From: an uncultured Lachnospiraceae bacterium
GTDB lineage: Bacteria; Bacillota; Clostridia; Lachnospirales; Lachnospiraceae
NCBI GenBank assembly: GCA_944381485.1
Contig: CALWLI010000003.1
Span: 1 to 64,000, forward strand
Reading direction: 5' to 3'
Length of the DNA stretch: 64,000 bases
The notes under the pieces are model-generated. The model was given only the letters and a program-made list of their open reading frames with translations, had not been told where the DNA came from and made no database searches. The translations under genes and the position numbers were made by a program. Below are positions 52,821-60,055 of the stretch, piece by piece (position 1 is the first letter of the stretch; every line of letters begins with the position of its first letter).

Positions 52821-52999
52821 AATAATCAAAGCTTTTTCTGTTAAAGCCACTGCGTTCGCATTTGCCTTTTAACTTACCTCACTTTTTCAAAACTCGGAAA
52901 CCGAAGGTTTCCTCAAACAATTGAAAAAGCTCGAAGTTAATAAGGTTCACGCTCACTCCGTAAACGGCTTAATTCATAGAAAAAGTCTTTGATTATTGT
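52821..52999. repeat. Nested inverted-repeat element of about 180 bases
   Basis: Outer arms: 52821-52838 with 52979-52997 (AATAATCAAAG...CTTTTTC against its complement, one bulged base). Middle arms: CTTTTTCAA (52882-52890) with TTGAAAAAG (52921-52929), and AACTT (52871) with AAGTT (52934). Inner hairpin: GGAAACC (52896-52902) with GGTTTCC (52906-52912). It has terminal inverted repeats and no coding capacity, like a MITE or a large structured RNA. It fills the gap between thrS and the infC promoter; no ordinary terminator for thrS is seen. Confidence 0.7.
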
Positions 53000-53008
53000 A
53001 AAAAGTAA

Positions 53009-53037
53009 TTGACTTTTGCCTTGAGATATAGTAGAGT
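53009..53037 (+). promoter_or_regulatory. Putative infC operon promoter
   Basis: TTGACT (53009-53014), 17-base spacer, TAGAGT (53032-53037). Confidence 0.5.
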
Positions 53038-53082
53038 ATTTATGTTTTGAAAACAACAAAGAAGACTTTCCGTCTCACCTTT

Positions 53083-53196
53083 GAGCGCAGGGCGCTCGGG
53101 TAAATAGTGATTTTATCAATCGGAAAAGGGTCTCAGTGAGCCCTCCGATGAAAATAGGCACTTTAGAGCGGATATGTCTGTATCCGCTCTTTCTTA
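53083..53196 (+). promoter_or_regulatory. Structured infC-rpmI-rplT leader with terminator (L20-leader-like)
   Basis: Three hairpins in order: GAGCGC/GCGCTC (53083-53097), ATCGGA/TCCGAT (53119-53149), and an intrinsic terminator AGAGCGGATA (53165-53174) with TATCCGCTCT (53181-53190) and a T-rich tail. It lies between the promoter and infC. In Firmicutes this position holds an autoregulatory leader bound by ribosomal protein L20. The rest of 52808-53286 contains the inverted-repeat element and the promoter only. Confidence 0.6.
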
Positions 53197-53286
53197 TTAT
53201 TTATCGACTTTGTCAGACTGAATATGAGAAATGCAGCGGTCCTCAAACCGATAGCCGTGTATTTTATTTAAGGGAGGTGTGTTAAT

Positions 53287-53799
53287 ATCAGCGATATCAA
53301 TGTACAAATCAACGAGCAGATAAGGGACAAGGAAGTCAGAGTCATCGGAGAAAACGGTGAGCAGCTCGGGATCATGTCATCTCAGGAGGCTATGAAGCTT
53401 GCCTACGACGCGGAGCTCGATCTTGTTAAGATTGCCCCTACAGCCAATCCGCCTGTTGTAAAGATCATCGACTTCTCAAAGTATCGCTATGAGCTTAAGA
53501 GAAGAGAGAAAGAACAGAAAAAGAAGCAGAAAACAATAGAGGTCAAGGAAGTACGTTTATCACCTAATATTGACACTAATGACCTTAATACAAAGGTATC
53601 GGCAGCGAGAAAATTTCTTGAGAAGGGAAATAAGGTAAAGGTTAATCTGAGATTCAGAGGAAGAGAGATGGCCAGAATGAACCAGTCCAAGTATATCCTT
53701 GAGGATATAGCCGAGAAGCTCTCTGACATAGCTCAGATAGATAAGCCCGCAAAGGCTGAGGGCAGAAGCCTTGTACTTATTTTGTCCGCGAAGAAGTAA
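53287..53799 (+). CDS. infC: Translation initiation factor IF-3 with a probable ATC start codon
   Basis: 170 aa. The homologous N-terminus (I-S-D-I-N-V-Q-I-N-E-Q-I-R-D-K-E-V-R) begins well upstream of the first in-frame ATG at 53374. The codon at the expected place is ATC (53287), nine bases after GGGAGG of the Shine-Dalgarno; no in-frame ATG, GTG or TTG is available there. IF-3 represses its own synthesis by rejecting non-standard starts such as AUU, so an AUC start makes sense. Both IF-3 domains are complete (SSQEAMKLAYDAELDLVKIAP and EVRLSPNIDTNDLNTKV). It keeps 30S subunits free and checks start codons. Confidence 0.9.
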   Translation: MSDINVQINEQIRDKEVRVIGENGEQLGIMSSQEAMKLAYDAELDLVKIAPTANPPVVKIIDFSKYRYELKRREKEQKKKQKTIEVKEVRLSPNIDTNDLNTKVSAARKFLEKGNKVKVNLRFRGREMARMNQSKYILEDIAEKLSDIAQIDKPAKAEGRSLVLILSAKK

Positions 53800-53822
53800 A
53801 TAATCATTAGGAGGATATAGAA

Positions 53823-54023
53823 ATGTCAGTTAAGTTAAAGACAAAGAGAGCTGCAGCAAAGCGCTTTAAGAAAACAGGAACCGGTAAATTAGTAAGACAT
53901 AAAGCTTACAAGTCACACATCCTTACCAAGAAGACAACAAAGAGAAAGAGAAATCTTCGTAAGGCAACAACTGTTGACTCTACAAATGTAGCAGCAATGA
54001 AAAAGGTACTGCCTTATCTGTAA
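53823..54023 (+). CDS. rpmI: 50S ribosomal protein L35
   Basis: 66 aa, very basic: [20 protein letters not shown] and [13 protein letters not shown] are the L35 signatures. It is second in infC-rpmI-rplT, with AGGAGG upstream. It binds 23S rRNA in the large subunit. Confidence 0.97.
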   Translation: MSVKLKTKRAAAKRFKKTGTGKLVRHKAYKSHILTKKTTKRKRNLRKATTVDSTNVAAMKKVLPYL

Positions 54024-54053
54024 GTCGTATTTTTTGGAAGGAGGAAGAGAACA

Positions 54054-54413
54054 ATGGCAAGAATCAAGGGCGGTTTAAACGCAAAGAAGAAACATAACAG
54101 AGTACTTAAGATGGCTAAGGGCTACAGAGGTGCGCGTTCAAAGCAGTATCGCGTTGCCAAGCAGTCTGTGATGAGGGCTCTGGCTAATGCATACAGAGGA
54201 CGTAAGGAGAAGAAGAGACAGTATCGTGCTCTTTGGATAACACGTATAAATGCAGCTGCAAGAATGAACGGAATCAGCTATTCACAGCTTATGCACGGTC
54301 TCAAGACAGCAGGAGTTGACATCAACCGTAAGATGCTCTCAGAGCTTGCTGTTTCTGATGCTCAGGGCTTTGCAAAGCTTGCTGAGATGGCTAAGTCAAG
54401 CCTTAACAAGTAA
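54054..54413 (+). CDS. rplT: 50S ribosomal protein L20
   Basis: 119 aa, basic: [24 protein letters not shown] family start, then [25 protein letters not shown]. It is needed for early 50S assembly and, in Firmicutes, represses its own operon through the leader. GGAGGA lies before the ATG. A terminator follows. Confidence 0.97.
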   Translation: MARIKGGLNAKKKHNRVLKMAKGYRGARSKQYRVAKQSVMRALANAYRGRKEKKRQYRALWITRINAAARMNGISYSQLMHGLKTAGVDINRKMLSELAVSDAQGFAKLAEMAKSSLNK

Positions 54414-54418
54414 TTAAC

Positions 54419-54466
54419 AAGGGCTGTGGTAAGAAGGGATGACCTTTTTGCAACAGCTCTTTGATT
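54419..54466 (+). terminator. Terminator after rplT
   Basis: AAGGGCTGT (54419-54427) pairs with ACAGCTCTT (54453-54461) through one G-U pair; an inner AAGG/CCTT stem and a T-rich tail follow. Confidence 0.7.
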
Positions 54467-54495
54467 TTTAAATAATACTTTGAGGTTGAGGGGAA

Positions 54496-55452
54496 ATGGG
54501 AGAAAAGACAGAGCTTGAGAACAGCTCGGCAACGCCAAGGAATAAGAAGATAGATGACGCCTATGCGGCCTATGTGGCCGAGCAGAACAATATGCGCATC
54601 AAGGCTGATGCGAAATCCCTGATCTTTGTGATCATAGCAAGTGCTGTAATGGCGGCAAATATTCAGTATTTTATAAACCAGGGAGGCCTTTTGCCGGGAG
54701 GAGCCAGCGGAGTTGCAATACTCCTGCAGAGGATAGCCGCCAGGTTTTTCGGTGTGGAGATACCCTTTTTTATATTGAGCTTTATCATAAACTCTATACC
54801 TGCTTATCTGGCATTTAAGACTGTGGGAAAGAAGTTTACAGGCTACTCATGCATATGCATAGTCCTTATGTCCCTTCTTACGGATCTCATTCCGGCTCCC
54901 TCCGCGCCTGTGACTGATGACAGGCTTCTGATAGCTGTATTCGGAGGAATTATAAACGGAGGAGCTCTCAGCATGATATTGAACAGCGGAGCATCTTCCG
55001 GAGGCTCGGACTTTGTGGCTATGTATTTTTCTGTGAAGAAAGGTATAGCCACATGGAATTATGTGCTGATGTTTAATGCCGTACTTATACTTATATCAGG
55101 TATTATCTTCGGCATGGATGGGGCTCTGTATACTATAATTTTCCAGTTCTGTCAGACCCAGATGCTCAACACTTTCTACAAAAAATACTCAAAGAAGACT
55201 GTGTTTATAATTACAGACAAGCCGGAGTCGGTAGCTGAGGAGATCATGTCTGTGACCCATCATTCAGCCACACTTTTTAAGGCTCAGGGTGCCTACACTC
55301 ACAAGGACCACTATGTAGTTTACACCATACTCCCTGCGGATGAGCTTCATCACATAAGAAGGTGCATCAGGAGCGTGGACGCAAAGGCCTTTATCAATGT
55401 AATGAATTCAGAGAATGTCTTCGGAAACTTTTTCATTAAACCTCTTGAATAG
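54496..55452 (+). CDS. YitT-family membrane protein with DUF2179 domain
   Basis: 318 aa. After a 35-residue cytosolic N-terminus, five or six membrane helices follow (LIFVIIASAVMAANIQYFI, GGLLPGGASGVAILLQRI, ASSGGSDFVAMYF), then a C-terminal DUF2179 domain (KKTVFIITDKPESVAEEIM, then GAYTHKDHYVVYTIL). The family is common in Firmicutes; its transport role is unproven. It is monocistronic between the rplT terminator and the tRNA genes. Confidence 0.9.
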   Translation: MGEKTELENSSATPRNKKIDDAYAAYVAEQNNMRIKADAKSLIFVIIASAVMAANIQYFINQGGLLPGGASGVAILLQRIAARFFGVEIPFFILSFIINSIPAYLAFKTVGKKFTGYSCICIVLMSLLTDLIPAPSAPVTDDRLLIAVFGGIINGGALSMILNSGASSGGSDFVAMYFSVKKGIATWNYVLMFNAVLILISGIIFGMDGALYTIIFQFCQTQMLNTFYKKYSKKTVFIITDKPESVAEEIMSVTHHSATLFKAQGAYTHKDHYVVYTILPADELHHIRRCIRSVDAKAFINVMNSENVFGNFFIKPLE

Positions 55453-55478
55453 CGGCTTGGATTTTTGCAAAAAAGGAC

Positions 55479-55507
55479 TTGCAAAATTTGATGAAATATT
55501 GTATTAT
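55479..55507 (+). promoter_or_regulatory. tRNA promoter
   Basis: TTGCAA (55479-55484), 17-base spacer, TATTAT (55502-55507), 11 bases before the first tRNA. Confidence 0.65.
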
Positions 55508-55517
55508 TATCTGCGTT

Positions 55518-55602
55518 GCGGAAGTGTCGGAATTGGCAGACGAGCAAGACTAAGGATCTTGTGCCCGTTTAGGGCGTGTGAGTTCAAGTCTCATCTTCCG
55601 CA
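55518..55602 (+). tRNA. tRNA-Leu (anticodon AAG)
   Basis: 85 bases. Acceptor arms GCGGAAG and CTTCCGC, a long variable arm typical of leucine tRNAs, the T-loop GTTCAAGTC, and the anticodon loop CTAAGGA giving AAG. CCA is not encoded. Confidence 0.93.
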
Positions 55603-55611
55603 TTCTTTTTT

Positions 55612-55695
55612 GCAGAAGTGGCGGAATTGGCAGACGCGCACGGTTCAGGTCCGTGTGACAGCAATGTCATGAGGGTTCAAGTCCCTTCTTCTGCA
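55612..55695 (+). tRNA. tRNA-Leu (anticodon CAG)
   Basis: 84 bases. Acceptor arms GCAGAAG and CTTCTGC, D-arm GGCGGAATTGGCAGACGCGC-like, a long variable arm, and the anticodon loop TTCAGGT giving CAG. CCA is not encoded. It lies nine bases after the first tRNA, so they are co-transcribed. Confidence 0.93.
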
Positions 55696-55704
55696 TTGAG
55701 CTTC

Positions 55705-55733
55705 AGAGATCGTCAATATGACGGTCTCTTTTT
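55705..55733 (+). terminator. Terminator of the tRNA pair
   Basis: AGAGATCGTC (55705-55714) pairs with GACGGTCTCT (55720-55729) with one G-U pair; five T residues end it. Confidence 0.85.
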
Positions 55734-55826
55734 GTCGTAAAAATCTGTAATATAATATTCATATAAAGTTTATTGCTCCAAAGGCCCTTAACCTATATAA
55801 TTTTAGTAGAAAGGAGAGGGGTGAAT

Positions 55827-57104
55827 ATGAGAAAAACTGTTAAAATATTAATAATGGCCTCAGCTTTTTCAGCACTGATGGCGACTACAGCCTTTGCCGC
55901 CAGGATCAACAGTGTTGATATCAAAGCTGTTGCCGACGACGATGCACCTTTGGAGGCAGGCAAATGTGTTGATCCCTATTTTTACACTAACAGTCACAAT
56001 TACAGCATAAGCGGTGTTGAGGACCTGGATGCCGACAGCAGCCCCACACGTACTCACACCTACGAGATAACACTTGACGCAAATGACGGCAATCGTTTCA
56101 GCGACAATGTGAATGTCACCTACAGCGGCGTAACTGAGGTTACGAGAAAAAGGGTGGAGGATGACGGCTATACTCTTGAGCTGAGAGTTGAGGCCTATCC
56201 TTACTATATGTTCCCTGCGCCAGGAAATCTTCACCTGGATGAGGGCGAGGAGAGAGCAAAGTGGGACAGCGTTTCCAATGCGGACAGATATGAGTATGTA
56301 ATAGACTGGACCGACAGAAACGGCGACGACAAGACAAAGCACGGTACCACTTCCTCGGAGAGAGTCGACATTTCAAGTTACATAAGAAAGTACGATGATG
56401 ACAGATATGATGACTGTGAGATAGTGGGAATGGCGGTTAGAGCCACCGGTGATGCGGGAAAGAACCCCAGAACAGCTGACGGAGAATGGGCCATAATAGG
56501 AGACGTTGATCTTGGAGATTACGATGATGACTATGACAGCTGGTCAGACGCCATAGGAAGGGAGAGCAATACCTCCGGAAGCACAGGCAGCTCAGGAAGC
56601 CCTTCACAGCCCTCAAATCAAAACGGCTGGATTCAGGACCTCAGAGGAGCATGGCATTGGAATACTCCCAACGGCTACGCCACGGGCTGGATCCATGACG
56701 GATCAAACTGGTATTACTGCAATCAGTCAGGAACCATGCTTACAGGCTGGATAAATGACGGCAACGGATGGTATTACTGCGATGCATCGGGTAAGATGCT
56801 TACAGGCTGGGTAAATGACGGTTCAAATTGGTACTACTGTGACGTCTCAGGAAGAATGCAGGCAGGATGGCTTTTGGATGGAAGCAACTGGTTCTACTTA
56901 AACCCCATATCAGGGGCAGGAGGACAGCCCTACGGAGCAATGCTTACAGGATGGCAGGCTATTGACGGAAATACTTATTACTTTAACCCTGTCTCAAACG
57001 GAACTCGGGGAGCCATGCTTGTCGGAAGCCATGTCATAGACGGGGTGGGATATTATTTCAACACAAACCATGACGGAACCTATGGAAGGCTTATAACAGG
57101 CTGA
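55827..57104 (+). CDS. Secreted protein with choline-binding-type cell-wall repeats
   Basis: 425 aa from the ATG at 55827 after AAAGGAGAGG; the frame from 55773 begins without a ribosome-binding site. A signal peptide ends near A-F-A (residue 24). The N-terminal 250 residues are acidic and beta-rich, with two fibronectin-like or sugar-binding-like pieces (YEITLDANDGNRFSDNVNVTYSG; GEERAKWDSVSNADRYEYVIDW), which I cannot assign. After a Ser/Gly linker come about six wall-binding repeats (GWIHDGSNWYYCNQSGTMLT and variants). It is probably held on the surface by wall polymers, like the protein at 5173. Ligand and role are unknown. Confidence 0.82.
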   Translation: MRKTVKILIMASAFSALMATTAFAARINSVDIKAVADDDAPLEAGKCVDPYFYTNSHNYSISGVEDLDADSSPTRTHTYEITLDANDGNRFSDNVNVTYSGVTEVTRKRVEDDGYTLELRVEAYPYYMFPAPGNLHLDEGEERAKWDSVSNADRYEYVIDWTDRNGDDKTKHGTTSSERVDISSYIRKYDDDRYDDCEIVGMAVRATGDAGKNPRTADGEWAIIGDVDLGDYDDDYDSWSDAIGRESNTSGSTGSSGSPSQPSNQNGWIQDLRGAWHWNTPNGYATGWIHDGSNWYYCNQSGTMLTGWINDGNGWYYCDASGKMLTGWVNDGSNWYYCDVSGRMQAGWLLDGSNWFYLNPISGAGGQPYGAMLTGWQAIDGNTYYFNPVSNGTRGAMLVGSHVIDGVGYYFNTNHDGTYGRLITG

Positions 57105-57200
57105 TAGCTGCACTGATCCTTCATCAGACAATACCTATAAAAAACATGGGAAAATGTTTCCGGATTGCAAAAAATAATGCAAGTTTCATTATATTATGCT

Positions 57201-57236
57201 AAAATAAGCGCTGTGGGCAACACCACAGCGCTATTT
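57201..57236. terminator. Hairpin between the wall-repeat gene and sufC
   Basis: AGCGCTGTGG (57207-57216) pairs with CCACAGCGCT (57223-57232); flanking A and T runs extend it. It is likely a terminator for the upstream gene, though its T run is short. Confidence 0.55.
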
Positions 57237-57279
57237 TAAAGAGAGGAGTGCCGCATTCAAGGCGGCGTATCTGTAATAA

Positions 57280-58023
57280 ATGCTGAAGCTTGAAAACATA
57301 AGATATGAGGTCGCGGACGAGAAGGGAAGCGACAAGGAGATTTTAAAGAACATTACTCTGGATATTCCTGACGGAAAATTTGTAGTTATAACAGGACCCA
57401 ACGGAGGGGGTAAATCCACCCTTGCGAAGCTGATAGCCGGTATATATAAGCCGGCAGACGGAAGGATACTCTTTGAAGGCAAGGACATAACCGAGAGCAG
57501 TATCACCGAGAGGGCTAATATGGGCATAAGCTTTGCTTTTCAGCAGCCGGTCAGATTCAAGGGCATAGAGGTACTTGACCTTATAAGACTTGCTGCAAAT
57601 GACAAGAAGCTCACTCCCGCCGACGCCTGCAAATATCTGAGCGAGGTTGGACTTTGTGCCAGAGATTACATAAATAGAGAGGTGGATGCCTCTCTTTCAG
57701 GAGGAGAGCTTAAGCGTATCGAGATCGCCACAGTTTTGGCAAGAAGATCAAGGCTCACAGTCTTTGACGAGCCTGAGGCCGGAATAGATCTCTGGAGCTT
57801 CCAAAACCTTATAAAGGTATTTGAGCACATTAAGGAGCTGACAAAGGGTACAGTCATAATAATAAGCCATCAGGAGAGAATACTGGACATAGCTGATGAG
57901 ATCATAGTCATTGAAAAGGGAGAGATAGCCGATAGGGGCAGCAAAGATGTCATACTTCCAAAGATACTGGGCTCGGATTCGGCGGTTTCCCTCTGTCAGG
58001 TTCAAAAGGATGCAATGAATTGA
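57280..58023 (+). CDS. sufC: SufC-like Fe-S cluster assembly ATPase
   Basis: 247 aa soluble ABC ATPase. Walker A is GPNGGGKST, the Q-loop region FAFQQPVRFKGI, signature LSGGELKRIEIA, Walker B LTVFDEPEAGIDLWS, and switch His in IISHQER; the E-A-G-I-D variant after Walker B is characteristic of SufC. It powers the scaffold encoded by the next gene. The ribosome-binding site is not obvious. The neighbouring gene set contains no cysteine desulfurase or SufU, so this is a reduced SUF/SMS-type system. Confidence 0.92.
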   Translation: MLKLENIRYEVADEKGSDKEILKNITLDIPDGKFVVITGPNGGGKSTLAKLIAGIYKPADGRILFEGKDITESSITERANMGISFAFQQPVRFKGIEVLDLIRLAANDKKLTPADACKYLSEVGLCARDYINREVDASLSGGELKRIEIATVLARRSRLTVFDEPEAGIDLWSFQNLIKVFEHIKELTKGTVIIISHQERILDIADEIIVIEKGEIADRGSKDVILPKILGSDSAVSLCQVQKDAMN

Positions 58024-58077
58024 TTTCGGACCTGACTTTGTTTCATAAAAATTTCAGCAATTTTGGAGGACTTTCTC

Positions 58078-59010
58078 ATGTTAGCTATAGATGATATAGA
58101 AAAGAGGATATTGGCCGAGGTGGCTGATATTCACAAGACTCCTACAGGAGCTTACAATATAAGATACAATGGAGAGGCGCAGAGCCGAAACTCCACAGAG
58201 AATATAGAGATCACCTCTAAGGAGGACGGCACCGGCATAGATATAAGGATAAAGGACGGCACAGTAAATCAGTCCTGCTGCATACCTGTGGTCATAGCTA
58301 AGACAGGACTTAAGGATGTGGTGACCAATGACTTTTATGTGGGGGAGAACTGTGATGTGCAGATAGTTGCAGGCTGCGGTATACACAACTGCGGAGATCA
58401 GGACAGTCAGCATGACGGACTCCACAGATTCTTTATAGGCAAGAACTCAAAGGTAAAGTATGTTGAAAAGCATTACGGTGAGACTGATGACGGCACAAAG
58501 GGCGGAAATATCATGAACCCTGTGACGGAGATATACCTTGACGAGGGAGCATTTATGGAGATGGAGTCCACCCAGATAAAGGGCATAGACTCCACAAACA
58601 GGATAACAAAGGCTGAGATAAAAAAGGACGCAAAGCTCATCGTCAGGGAGAGGCTTCTGACAAACGGCACCCAGGAGGCGGAATCCAGGATAGATGCGGA
58701 TCTTGTAGGTGATAATTCATCGGCAAATATCATAAGCCGTTCCGTGGCTACGGATAAATCAAAGAGCACTTTTTATTCCCATATTGTAGGAAAGGCAAGC
58801 TGCTCAGGACACAGCGAATGTGACGCCATAATCATGGATGAGGCGAAGGTGCTTGCTCTTCCGGGACTTGATGCCCTTAGTCCCGATGCGGCCCTTATAC
58901 ATGAGGCTGCCATAGGAAAGATAGCAGGAGAGCAGCTTATAAAGCTTGAGACTCTTGGGCTCAGCCCCGAGGAGGCGGAAGCTGCAATAATAGACGGCTT
59001 CCTTAAATAG
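58078..59010 (+). CDS. SufB/SufD-family Fe-S cluster scaffold protein
   Basis: 310 aa from the ATG at 58078 after GGAGG; the TTG at 58063 is an unlikely start. It contains the right-handed beta-helix of SufB/D (DCDVQIVAGCGIHNCGDQDSQHDG, KNSKVKYVEKHYGE, DAALIHEAAIGKIAGEQL). At about two thirds the size of classical SufB it lacks the N-terminal helical part, as in the two-gene SmsC/SmsB systems described in anaerobes. It builds the nascent iron-sulfur cluster with the preceding ATPase. Confidence 0.85.
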   Translation: MLAIDDIEKRILAEVADIHKTPTGAYNIRYNGEAQSRNSTENIEITSKEDGTGIDIRIKDGTVNQSCCIPVVIAKTGLKDVVTNDFYVGENCDVQIVAGCGIHNCGDQDSQHDGLHRFFIGKNSKVKYVEKHYGETDDGTKGGNIMNPVTEIYLDEGAFMEMESTQIKGIDSTNRITKAEIKKDAKLIVRERLLTNGTQEAESRIDADLVGDNSSANIISRSVATDKSKSTFYSHIVGKASCSGHSECDAIIMDEAKVLALPGLDALSPDAALIHEAAIGKIAGEQLIKLETLGLSPEEAEAAIIDGFLK

Positions 59011-59024
59011 AAAGAGGAAAATAT

Positions 59025-60053
59025 ATGAGCGTAGGCACAGGCTACAGCTGTATACGAGAGATGCTTGAGGCCCGTGAGAGAGAAAGCCTCAGCAGATTCG
59101 CGGCCCTGTCATCCGAAAGCCTCGGCAGAGACAGGCCGGAGGAAAAATGTGATATAAGGACTTGTTACCAGAGGGACAGAGACAGGATACTTCACTCAAA
59201 ATCCTTCAGGAGGATGAAGCATAAGACCCAGGTGTTCCTTGCCCCTGAGGGGGATCACTATAGGACCCGACTTACTCACACTCTGGAGGTCGCACAGATA
59301 GCAAGGACTATTTCAAAGGCCCTGCTTCTCAACGATGATCTGACTGAGGCCATAGCTCTCGGGCATGACCTTGGACACACTCCCTTCGGACACAGCGGAG
59401 AGTCTGTGCTCAACAGGCTCTGCGAGGACGGCTTTGAGCACAGCGAACAGTCGGTGCGTGTAGTTGAGGTTTTGGAGAAGAACGGCAGAGGCCTTAACCT
59501 CACCAAGGAAGTGAGAGACGGTATACTCAATCACCAGACAAGCGGACATCCCTCCACCCTTGAGGGCCAGGTGGTAAGGCTCTCCGACAAGATAGCCTAT
59601 ATAAACCACGATATAGACGATGCCATAAGGGCGGGGCTCTTTGAGGAAAAGGATATACCTGAGGAGTATACCGGAGTCCTGGGACACAGCGTAAATGTGA
59701 GGCTTGACAGGCTGGTGCACGATGTTATTGAGAACAGCTTTGACAGGCCTGAGATAAAAATGTCCGAGGGCATGGAAAAGACCATGAGAGGCCTTAGGAC
59801 ATGGATGTTCAACAATGTCTATATAGGAGGCAAGGCCAAGGAAGAGGAAGAGAAGGCTAAAAAGATGATAGAGCTTCTCTTCAAATACTATATGGAGCGT
59901 ACAGAGGAGATGCCTGACGAGTTTGTCAGGATGTACAGAGAGGGAGAAAAGAGAGAGAGAGCTGTGTGTGATTACATAGCCGGAATGACTGATAACTACG
60001 CCATTGAAAAATTTGAGGAGCTGTTTGTTCCTATAGGCTGGAGGCTTAGGTAG
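59025..60053 (+). CDS. dgt: dGTP triphosphohydrolase-like HD protein
   Basis: 342 aa. The HD metal site is visible: RLTHTLEVAQIART gives the first His, ALGHDLGHTPFGHSGE the His-Asp pair, and DKIAYINHDIDDA the last Asp. It splits dGTP (or other dNTPs) to nucleoside and triphosphate. In Firmicutes it commonly precedes dnaG, as it does here (stop and next start two bases apart). Confidence 0.93.
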   Translation: MSVGTGYSCIREMLEARERESLSRFAALSSESLGRDRPEEKCDIRTCYQRDRDRILHSKSFRRMKHKTQVFLAPEGDHYRTRLTHTLEVAQIARTISKALLLNDDLTEAIALGHDLGHTPFGHSGESVLNRLCEDGFEHSEQSVRVVEVLEKNGRGLNLTKEVRDGILNHQTSGHPSTLEGQVVRLSDKIAYINHDIDDAIRAGLFEEKDIPEEYTGVLGHSVNVRLDRLVHDVIENSFDRPEIKMSEGMEKTMRGLRTWMFNNVYIGGKAKEEEEKAKKMIELLFKYYMERTEEMPDEFVRMYREGEKRERAVCDYIAGMTDNYAIEKFEELFVPIGWRLR

Positions 60054-60055
60054 TT

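Noticed and set aside
53374..53799. ATG at 53374 as the infC start
   Set aside because: It would remove 29 conserved N-terminal residues and has no Shine-Dalgarno.
57121..57200. sufC promoter in the AT-rich stretch
   Set aside because: TTGCAA and TATATT are present but 19 bases apart, and a hairpin lies between them and the gene; too weak to list.
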